Assembly: GCA_030626645.1 (NCBI GenBank)
Contig: DAOUTP010000064.1
Location: 1 to 8,485 of the forward strand
Source of the DNA: Candidatus Cloacimonadota bacterium
Lineage (GTDB): Bacteria; Cloacimonadota; Cloacimonadia; Cloacimonadales; TCS61
DNA length: 8,485 nt
Reading direction: 5' to 3'
Below, one piece after another: positions 1 through 5,999 of the stretch. The translations under genes were made by a program, and so were the position numbers. The notes beneath the pieces are model-generated. The model was not told the DNA's origin. It searched no databases and saw only the letters and a program-made list of their open reading frames with translations. The first letter of the stretch is position 1; every line of letters begins with the position of its first letter.

Positions 1-813
1 AAATGTTCGATCACTATCTCCAGATATTAAAATAGAATCGATCGAAGCTTTCTTCTCTGCGAAATCAGCATTAACGTTTTTAATATTAGCAGAATATTTA
101 AGGTTATCATCCGAGTAACTTACATCAGCATCAAGTAGAAACCCCAAAGAATTCAATTGAGCAATCTCTAATTTTGATGGTTTTAGATCATTCAATTTCA
201 GCTCAGCTTTCTCTATCGAGCCTTTATTTAATAGGCAAGAGATCAGCAGATCAGATACATCACCAGAACTAGCTGAAAGCGTAATGTCAGAGCTTTTAGT
301 ATTCTTTATCGAAAGATCTATTCTTTGCCATTTGTTTGCAATTTTCACACTTTCATTCTCAAATTCAATATTTAAAGTTCCGTTGTAAATATTTAACATT
401 TTAAAGAATTTAGTAATATCCGGAATAATAAATTCACTATTTTCTTTTTTATTTCCATCAGGTACGATCCTAAGAGAAAACTCAGGATCATAGATCTTAA
501 TATGTGATATTGCTTTTAAATTTTCAAATTTGGAGAAAATGAGTTTTATTAGGTCATACTCAACATACAGCTGGCTTACCTTTAATTCATATTTGCCGGG
601 ACTGCTAATTATAATTCCTGAAATATTTGCCTGTTTATCATTAAAGGTAAAACCTTCCATCTCAATAACTGCATTAAGTCTTTCAGAGAGTTGGTCAGTT
701 ATCCTGGTTTGAACTGCCTTATCCACTTTTGCCATTCTCACCAATACAAAGAAGGAGATATTGATGACGAAGACAATCAGTACGATGATCAGTAGCCAGG
801 TTTTCTTTTTCAT
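1..813 (-). CDS. AsmA/TamB-like envelope protein, N-terminal part (runs off left edge)
   Basis: An open frame of 271 codons reads leftward from ATG at 813-811 to the window edge without a stop, so the C-terminus is missing. The product begins MKKKTWLLIIVLIVFVINIS, a short basic N-terminus followed by one hydrophobic segment (about residues 5-25), which suggests an uncleaved inner-membrane anchor with the rest in the periplasm. After it comes a pattern seen in AsmA/TamB/DUF748 proteins: an amphipathic stretch (LSERLNAVIEMEGFTFN), a short beta segment (ANISGIIISSP), then LYVEYDLIKLIFSKF and ISHIKIYDPEFSLRI, followed by alternating beta strands. Known members bridge the inner and outer membranes and take part in phospholipid transport or outer-membrane protein assembly. 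No clear Shine-Dalgarno is visible, only an A-rich leader, and the start lies 16 nt after the lolD stop, so translation may be coupled. The family call is by pattern; TamB versus another AsmA-clan member cannot be settled without the C-terminus. Confidence 0.72.
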   Translation of the reverse strand, partial: MKKKTWLLIIVLIVFVINISFFVLVRMAKVDKAVQTRITDQLSERLNAVIEMEGFTFNDKQANISGIIISSPGKYELKVSQLYVEYDLIKLIFSKFENLKAISHIKIYDPEFSLRIVPDGNKKENSEFIIPDITKFFKMLNIYNGTLNIEFENESVKIANKWQRIDLSIKNTKSSDITLSASSGDVSDLLISCLLNKGSIEKAELKLNDLKPSKLEIAQLNSLGFLLDADVSYSDDNLKYSANIKNVNADFAEKKASIDSILISGDSDRTF

Positions 814-829
814 TTTTTAATTTAAGCTT

Positions 830-1507
830 TTATTTTGTTTCTTCTTTCAAAATTCCATTTTCCAAAATATAGCATCTATCCATCTTTCCGGCGATCTCTT
901 TATTATGTGTTGCAATTACAAAGGTCTGCCCATGTGTTTTATTAAGATCCATCAGTAAATTAATTAGTTCATCACTATGTTTTGAATCCAAATTTCCAGT
1001 TGGTTCGTCGGCAAAAATGATCTCCGGAGAATTGATCAAAGATCGCGCAACGGCAACTCTTTGCTGTTCTCCCCCACTTAACTGGCTGGGATAATGACTT
1101 CGCCTATCATCAAGATCAAGTGCTTTTAATAATTCTCTGGAATCTAATACACTTTTCTTAAAATCTTTTGTAGCCAGGAATTTTGGCATTGCTACATTTT
1201 CTTCTGCTGTAAAATCTTCCAAAAGATAATGAGATTGGAAAACAAATCCAATTCGTTTATTACGGAATTCATTTAGCTCATTATCCTTAATATTGATCTG
1301 CTTACCGGAATAAAAGATCTTACCGGAATCATAACTGTCCAGCATTCCCATCATATGAAGAAGTGTACTTTTACCGCTGCCGGATTCTCCGGTGATAGCT
1401 ATCATTTCACCCGGATGTACTTCCAGGTCTACCCCTTTCAAGACTTCCAATTTACCTGAAGCTTCCTGGTAACTTTTCTTTAATTTCTCAATTCTTATTA
1501 AACTCAA
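830..1507 (-). CDS. lolD: LolD-type ABC transporter ATP-binding protein (lipoprotein release)
   Basis: This 225-residue ATPase is close to the usual LolD length. All the nucleotide-binding motifs are intact: Walker A GESGSGKST (residues 40-48), Q-loop Q91, ABC signature LSGGEQQR (143-150), Walker B IIFADE (163-168), D-loop GNLDS (171-175) and H-loop H201. The ADEPTGNLDS stretch is typical of the LolD/MacB/FtsE ATPase group. LolD powers extraction of lipoproteins from the outer leaflet of the inner membrane together with LolC/LolE permeases, handing them to LolA. Assignment to LolD rather than MacB or a generic exporter rests on the adjacent LolC/E-type permease, whose stop lies 22 nt upstream. 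The start codon is TTG. It is chosen because AGGAG sits 7 nt upstream, because SLIRIEKLKKSY is where family members begin, and because the next Met (residue 34) falls too close to Walker A. Confidence 0.88.
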   Translation of the reverse strand: MSLIRIEKLKKSYQEASGKLEVLKGVDLEVHPGEMIAITGESGSGKSTLLHMMGMLDSYDSGKIFYSGKQINIKDNELNEFRNKRIGFVFQSHYLLEDFTAEENVAMPKFLATKDFKKSVLDSRELLKALDLDDRRSHYPSQLSGGEQQRVAVARSLINSPEIIFADEPTGNLDSKHSDELINLLMDLNKTHGQTFVIATHNKEIAGKMDRCYILENGILKEETK

Positions 1508-1514
1508 TCCTAAT

Positions 1515-1519
1515 CTCCT
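1515..1519 (-). promoter_or_regulatory. Ribosome binding site deciding the TTG start of lolD
   Basis: On the minus strand AGGAG is followed by 7 nt (ATTAGGA) and then TTG at 1507-1505. No ATG or GTG in the frame fits this site, so it supports the non-ATG start. It lies in the 22-nt gap between the permease stop and lolD. Confidence 0.75.
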
Positions 1520-1529
1520 AATATCAGTT

Positions 1530-2759
1530 TTATACCTTTCTAATTATATTTGTAATGTTCAATTTTGAAATATTCTTCAATGGTATCAACGATGCAGCTA
1601 ATACTATCAGCATTGATACTCCCAGAATTATAATCCAACTTATGTAACCAAATTGAACATTAATTTTATCCAAAAAATAGACGTCCCCCTTGAGCACGAA
1701 AAACTTCTGCCAGCTAAAGAATTTAGCAATAAGAACACCGAATACCTGACCGAATGTAACAGATAATAAAGCCAATATCAATGTTTTACCAATAAATATT
1801 TGTTGTAGAATTTTATCGGAAGCACCAAATGCTTTTAATATTCCCAGTTCTGTACGTTTTTCTATTATCGATGTTGTTACAGAGCTTACTACATTGAATG
1901 ACGCGATCAAGATCAAAAAACTTAAGATGATGAAAATTACCCATTTTTCCATCTTCAATAATGAGAATAGATTGCTGTTGAAATCTACCCAGGAAGATAT
2001 CTGATATTTATAGTCAAATTCATGTTCCCAAACATAGGCAATATAATCAGCTCTCTCTATCCAATCCGTCTTCAACTGTACTTCCACCAATGTAAATTCA
2101 TTTTCCATCGAGTTAAATTCACTCATTACTTCCCTATCAATAAAAATGAATTTACTGTCATATTCATACATTCCTGATCTATACAAACCCACTAATGTAA
2201 ATATTTCCTCTTTTGGTTTTATGCCCATTGGTGTAACTTTGGAATTCATCGGACTAATGAGTTTAAAATTGTCTCCCACATGTAGATTCAGTTCCTTAGC
2301 CAGTTTATAACCAAGTACTGCCGAATTTTCAGCATTGAGTTTCCATGTACCTTCCAATACATATTGTTTATATTTGCTTGGAAGCTCCTGTTGTTCCCAG
2401 TTTATTCCACGCACTATTGATCCTTTTATTCTATTCCCATTTACTGCCATAGCTTGAGTAACGATTAGAGCAGAAGTATTCTCAACTCCATCATGTTTTT
2501 GCAGTTCATTTTCTATTTGCTCAACTTCTTCATTTGTAAGATTTCCTTCTCCGGCTTTAAAAATATAAATATGGGAATTAACTCCGAGAATTGTATTTTT
2601 TAATACTGTTTCATATCCCTCAAAAATTGATAAGGCTACAGTAAGAGTTGCTACGGAAATGATTATACCGATAACCATGAAAACAGAGTCAAAGCGCAAC
2701 CATTCCCTTTTTGGAGATGATATATATTTTTTTAAGAAAAACAATACTATTTTATTCAT
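1530..2759 (-). CDS. lolC: LolC/LolE-family lipoprotein-releasing ABC permease
   Basis: This 409-residue inner-membrane protein has the LolC/LolE (FtsX-like, MacB-core) layout. TM1 lies at about residues 24-45, a large periplasmic domain at about 46-270, then TM2 (273-295), TM3 (324-347) and TM4 (372-394). The N-terminal run around RFDSVFMVIGIIISVATLTV and the FEGYE...LKNTILGV segment match the LolC/E pattern. So does SLLKMEKWVIFIILSFLILI ahead of TM2. The cytoplasmic stretch EKRTELGILKAFGAS (300-314) is the coupling helix that contacts the ATPase. The length matches the family. It precedes lolD by 22 nt in the same operon. Only one permease is visible here, whereas gamma-proteobacteria have a LolC plus LolE pair, so it may act as a homodimer (LolF-like) or pair with a gene elsewhere; the lolC symbol is therefore approximate. 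The ATG at 2759 lacks a recognisable Shine-Dalgarno. Confidence 0.86.
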   Translation of the reverse strand: MNKIVLFFLKKYISSPKREWLRFDSVFMVIGIIISVATLTVALSIFEGYETVLKNTILGVNSHIYIFKAGEGNLTNEEVEQIENELQKHDGVENTSALIVTQAMAVNGNRIKGSIVRGINWEQQELPSKYKQYVLEGTWKLNAENSAVLGYKLAKELNLHVGDNFKLISPMNSKVTPMGIKPKEEIFTLVGLYRSGMYEYDSKFIFIDREVMSEFNSMENEFTLVEVQLKTDWIERADYIAYVWEHEFDYKYQISSWVDFNSNLFSLLKMEKWVIFIILSFLILIASFNVVSSVTTSIIEKRTELGILKAFGASDKILQQIFIGKTLILALLSVTFGQVFGVLIAKFFSWQKFFVLKGDVYFLDKINVQFGYISWIIILGVSMLIVLAASLIPLKNISKLNITNIIRKV

Positions 2760-2791
2760 TGATGGTATCTTTTAATTACTAAAATTTCTGT

Positions 2792-2817
2792 CAATATTTG
2801 AATACCTGCAAATATTG
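2792..2817. repeat. Perfect 9-bp inverted repeat in the divergent intergenic region
   Basis: The arms CAATATTTG (2792-2800) and CAAATATTG (2809-2817) are exact reverse complements separated by 8 nt. A third half-site copy, AATATTTG, occurs at 2850-2857. The repeat sits in the only shared control region between the Lol operon (start 2759, minus) and the CapA-like gene (start 2887, plus), so a dimeric regulator site is possible. The arms are A/T-rich, so a chance match in AT-rich DNA is a real alternative. Confidence 0.4.
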
Positions 2818-2830
2818 GATAAAACCTTGT
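2816..2830 (+). promoter_or_regulatory. Weak sigma-54-like promoter candidate upstream of the CapA-like gene
   Basis: TGGATAA-AACC-TTGT has the invariant GG (2817-2818) of a -24 element and TTG at exact -12 spacing, but the conserved -12 C is T (2830) and the CACG part of the -24 box is absent. If real, transcription would start near 2842, giving a leader of about 45 nt. No good sigma-70 -35/-10 pair was found in the same region. It is offered mainly because a much better site of the same type precedes the next gene. Confidence 0.25.
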
Positions 2831-2874
2831 CAAAATATACTCAATTTTAAATATTTGATAATGAATCAGTGAAT

Positions 2875-2880
2875 GAGGAG
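2875..2880 (+). promoter_or_regulatory. Ribosome binding site of the CapA-like gene
   Basis: GAGGAG is followed by 6 nt and the ATG at 2887. It fixes the start and places a signal peptide at the N-terminus. Confidence 0.8.
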
Positions 2881-2886
2881 TGAATT

Positions 2887-5800
2887 ATGAAATTTAAATT
2901 TATAAATATTTCAATTATTGCATTATTAATAAGCTCGTTGAGCTTTGCTGCTGAACGTGAAATAGTAATTGAAGACTTTGAGAGTGGAGAAATTTCCCTA
3001 TTTTCATATCCAGCTCAAGATCTACAACCCGATGCCTGGGAATTAACATCCGAGAATACATATAACACACTTTCACTATATTCACTTAAAATCTACGGAA
3101 ACACCTGGAAAGTTGAAGCAATAGAGCCTGTTACAGTCGATTCTAATGACGTATGGCAAATTGCCTGCTTTATTGAAGATAAGGGTGAGATCCACGCATT
3201 TGGCGTAGGTGATGGCACAAATGAGCTGTTTTACTCTTTGGATGGATTCGAAATGTTGAATATTGAAGAATGGATACCAGTTTACCAGGGTGCATTTGAT
3301 GAAGGTGTATGGAATAATTTCCTGCTTCCGATTGCTGATGACTGGTTCTCTTGGTTTGAATATCTTCCAGATATCACGGAACTTATTTTCGTGAATGACA
3401 ACGATGGAGGTTCCGGAATCGTTTACTTCGATAATATTTATAATATCACCGAAGACCTACCGGTTTCACCACAAGTTGAAATTAGTTTTGAAATCGGAAC
3501 TGTTTACAAGAATTCGGATAATCTCCGCAGTGTAAATGTACAATTTTTCAGTGAAGTTACAGATCCTGATAGTGAAGAACACAGCTTTCTCTGGTTTTTT
3601 GGTGATGACTCTACAAGCATTTTGCAAAATCCTGCACATACCTTTATTGTAGAGGATGATCATTCATATACGGTTCATCTACAGGTAATTGATGATACTG
3701 GTTATAATGGTTATTCAACATGTCAGATTGATGTAGATGAAGGACCATCATCATTTCCATTAACTATGAACTTCGTGGGTGACATTATGCTGGCGCGGGC
3801 ATATGAAGCTGGTGGCGGTATAATTCCTACACAAGGAGTTGAAGCTATCTTTGAACCGACATTACCAATTTTGGGCGAAAATGCTGATATTACAGTTGCA
3901 AATCTAGAGTGTCCGCTCACAACCCATTATGAACATCATCCAACTAAAACGATATATTTTAAAGGTGCACCGGAAAATGCTGCCGGTCTTGCTTATGCTG
4001 GTATAGACCTGGTTTGTCTGGCAAATAACCATGTTAGTGATTATATGTTGCAAGGTATACAGGAAACACAAAGCACTCTTGATCAATATGGAATTCGTTA
4101 TTCCGGTGCTGGAGCAGATTCTTACGAAGCATACGAACCATTATTCTATTCCAAAAAAGGTATAAATCTGGCTTTCTTAAGATCGTGTGATAGAACTGGA
4201 CAATATAACAATTACCAACCTTACCTTCAGGCTGGGTATAATAAATTCGGATTTGCATATATGACTCCATATTATATCATGGAACAGATAGATACAGTGC
4301 AGAATAATGCTGATCTTATAATTGTGGAAGCTCATTCTGGAAGTGAATATTCCACAGCTCCAGGTGCAAATTATGATTCTATTGATATCTTTGCAGGTTG
4401 GGATGAGAAGGATTTTGCTGAAGATGAAGACTACACTCCCAGAATTGATATTCCTCATATGTGGGATATTGAGGTCCGCCACCACATGATAGATTCCGGT
4501 GCTGATCTGGTTATCTGTCATCATCCACATGTAATCCAGGGAATTGAAGTATACAATGGAAAGGTTATTGCTCATTCTCTTGGTAATTTTGTTTTCGACC
4601 TTAGTTATCTTGAAACTTTCCCGACTATGATCCTAAACACTTCAATTGATGAAGATGGATTTAGCTCATTCAGTTTAAAGCCTGCATTCATCGATGATTT
4701 TATCCCGCAAATCGCTTCGGGTGACCTGGGCAGACATATCTTAAATTATATCAAGATGAAATCTAAAGAGTTAAATACATATTTGAGTGTAGATAATCTT
4801 GAGATCGAAGCAAACGTGATCCTGGATACATTGACCATGTTGATAGAGAATGAACAATACACTGAAGATTTGAATTTCACTTTTAACGGAGAAGAATATG
4901 TCTCTCAAATAGTACATCTTCCTCAATGGGGAAATATCTCCAGTATAGATGTGATCTCACCAGGAAATAACTTTGAATTCCGGGTTGGTCGGGAACTTAT
5001 CTGGTTTGGCAATTTTGAAGATGAAGGCGCTAGTGTGTGGAATGTAAATAGTGATAATGAATGGCTAGACGATACTGAATTCTATCAAGGTGAACGTTCT
5101 TTATGTATTCAGCAGAATTCTGCTAATGGATATAATATTATCACAAACCTAGAAAACAGAATGAAGAAAAGAACTAATAGTAAATACTCTATTCATAGTT
5201 ATGTAAAAACAGAAAATTGTGAAGGCGTAATGGTTCAAGCAAGATTCTATAACACCAGAACTGGTGGAACATTGTTGGGACAAGATAACTTTGAACCGGT
5301 TAGCGGTGATACTAATTGGACATATTATTCTGCTGAATTTGAAGTTCCTGATAACACAAATTACTTCGATATTGTTGCGAATAACGATCCCCCCATTTCC
5401 GGAGAATCTTATGCTTGGTTCGATAACACCGGACTGATCGAATGGGAAGAATGGCAGCCGAAAACTACAGCACCTGATTTTGTGATCAATCCTAATGATT
5501 TTTATTATTTACAAGTTAGAACTGAGGAACTTCCATTTAATTCAACTGTTCAATACACTCATACTGCATATGAAGAAAATCCTGTTCCTGTAAACGGTAA
5601 TGATATTGCAACACCAAAAATTGCAGATCTACACTCTAATTATCCGAATCCTTTCAATCCGCAAACAACCATAAGTTTTTCAATAAAAGATACAGATGGT
5701 AAAACATCTATTGCTGTTTACAATATCAAAGGTCAGAAAGTTAAAACACTATTAAATGAAGTACTTCCTGCAGGATATCATACCACAATATGGGATGGAA

Positions 5801-5901
5801 CAAATTCGAATGGAAGAAGTGTCTCTACTGGAATTTATTTTTACAAAATGGAATATAATGGTAAACATATAAACACGAAAAAATGTCTATTGTTAAAATA
5901 A
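2887..5901 (+). CDS. Secreted multidomain CapA/PgsA-family (metallophosphatase-fold) protein with PKD, carbohydrate-binding-like and T9SS-type sorting domains
   Basis: The 1004-residue product starts with a Sec signal peptide (K2-K4, hydrophobic core 7-20, likely cleavage after SFA or SFAA at 21-22). Next comes a jelly-roll-like domain (about 24-188) that opens with IEDFESGEIS and ends with IVYFDNIYNI. A PKD-type domain follows (about 196-285; LWFFGDD, NPAHTF). The CapA domain (PF09587-like, about 292-575) shows GDIMLAR (298-304), NLECPLT (339-345), LANNH (378-382), AHSGSEY (482-488), CHHPHVIQG (544-552) and HSLGNF (563-568), the expected calcineurin-like metal and active-site set. H483 is kept, but the usual HWG is HSG. 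A second carbohydrate-binding-like domain (about 703-856; WFGNFEDEGASVWN to YAWFDNTG) precedes a type A sorting domain (about 915-1004; YPNPFNP, VYNIKGQKV, GIYFYKM). Family members include poly-gamma-glutamate capsule proteins, but no capB or capC lies nearby, so capsule synthesis is not implied. The likely location is the cell surface or outside the cell. Substrate unknown. Confidence 0.88.
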   Translation: MKFKFINISIIALLISSLSFAAEREIVIEDFESGEISLFSYPAQDLQPDAWELTSENTYNTLSLYSLKIYGNTWKVEAIEPVTVDSNDVWQIACFIEDKGEIHAFGVGDGTNELFYSLDGFEMLNIEEWIPVYQGAFDEGVWNNFLLPIADDWFSWFEYLPDITELIFVNDNDGGSGIVYFDNIYNITEDLPVSPQVEISFEIGTVYKNSDNLRSVNVQFFSEVTDPDSEEHSFLWFFGDDSTSILQNPAHTFIVEDDHSYTVHLQVIDDTGYNGYSTCQIDVDEGPSSFPLTMNFVGDIMLARAYEAGGGIIPTQGVEAIFEPTLPILGENADITVANLECPLTTHYEHHPTKTIYFKGAPENAAGLAYAGIDLVCLANNHVSDYMLQGIQETQSTLDQYGIRYSGAGADSYEAYEPLFYSKKGINLAFLRSCDRTGQYNNYQPYLQAGYNKFGFAYMTPYYIMEQIDTVQNNADLIIVEAHSGSEYSTAPGANYDSIDIFAGWDEKDFAEDEDYTPRIDIPHMWDIEVRHHMIDSGADLVICHHPHVIQGIEVYNGKVIAHSLGNFVFDLSYLETFPTMILNTSIDEDGFSSFSLKPAFIDDFIPQIASGDLGRHILNYIKMKSKELNTYLSVDNLEIEANVILDTLTMLIENEQYTEDLNFTFNGEEYVSQIVHLPQWGNISSIDVISPGNNFEFRVGRELIWFGNFEDEGASVWNVNSDNEWLDDTEFYQGERSLCIQQNSANGYNIITNLENRMKKRTNSKYSIHSYVKTENCEGVMVQARFYNTRTGGTLLGQDNFEPVSGDTNWTYYSAEFEVPDNTNYFDIVANNDPPISGESYAWFDNTGLIEWEEWQPKTTAPDFVINPNDFYYLQVRTEELPFNSTVQYTHTAYEENPVPVNGNDIATPKIADLHSNYPNPFNPQTTISFSIKDTDGKTSIAVYNIKGQKVKTLLNEVLPAGYHTTIWDGTNSNGRSVSTGIYFYKMEYNGKHINTKKCLLLK

Positions 5902-5950
5902 TATTTCAATCAAAATATAAATTAAATTTTTCTTAACTTGAGAGATTATC

Positions 5951-5967
5951 TGGCTCGTTTTTTGCAT
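5951..5967 (+). promoter_or_regulatory. Sigma-54 (RpoN) -24/-12 promoter upstream of the C25-like gene
   Basis: TGGCTCG (5951-5957), four T residues, then TTGC (5962-5965) followed by AT. Against the RpoN consensus TGGCACG-N4-TTGCW this differs at a single position (A to T), and both the -24 GG and the -12 GC are present at exact spacing. The expected transcription start is about 5977, giving a 23-24 nt leader that contains the Shine-Dalgarno AAGGAA. The site lies in the 98-nt gap after the CapA-like gene, on the correct strand. A sigma-70 alternative (TTGAGA at 5938 with TATAAA at 5968) would need a 24-nt spacer. RpoN promoters require an AAA+ enhancer-binding protein, none of which is in the window. 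Confidence 0.7.
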
Positions 5968-5986
5968 TATAAAATAAAAAAAATAT

Positions 5987-5992
5987 AAGGAA
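5987..5992 (+). promoter_or_regulatory. Ribosome binding site of the C25-like gene
   Basis: AAGGAA is followed by 7 nt (TCTATAA) and the ATG at 6000-6002, supporting this start, which also yields a signal peptide directly at the N-terminus. Confidence 0.75.
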
Positions 5993-5999
5993 TCTATAA

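Noticed and set aside
530..712. 60-codon plus-strand open frame opposite the AsmA/TamB-like gene
   Set aside because: It is antisense to a conserved N-terminal domain, with no ribosome site and no recognisable product.
2789..2794. A perfect TTGACA -35 box on the minus strand ahead of the LolC/E gene
   Set aside because: At spacings of 16-18 nt the best -10 match is poor (for example AAAGAT or AAGATA), so a sigma-70 promoter cannot be supported from this alone.
3466..4575. Five small antisense or overlapping open frames within the CapA-like gene
   Set aside because: All are contained in the strongly supported 1004-codon gene, have no domain features and overlap each other, as shadows do.
2887..5901. 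Assigning the CapA-like gene to a poly-gamma-glutamate capsule operon
   Set aside because: No capB, capC or capE/pgs genes flank it, and the secreted multidomain layout with a sorting signal differs from capsule-biosynthesis CapA.
5901..5918. Inverted repeat ATATTT-CAATCA-AAATAT right after the CapA-like stop, as a terminator or activator site
   Set aside because: The arms are only 6 bp and pure A/T, overlap the stop codon, and are not followed by a T-run typical of a terminator. It is likely chance in AT-rich DNA.
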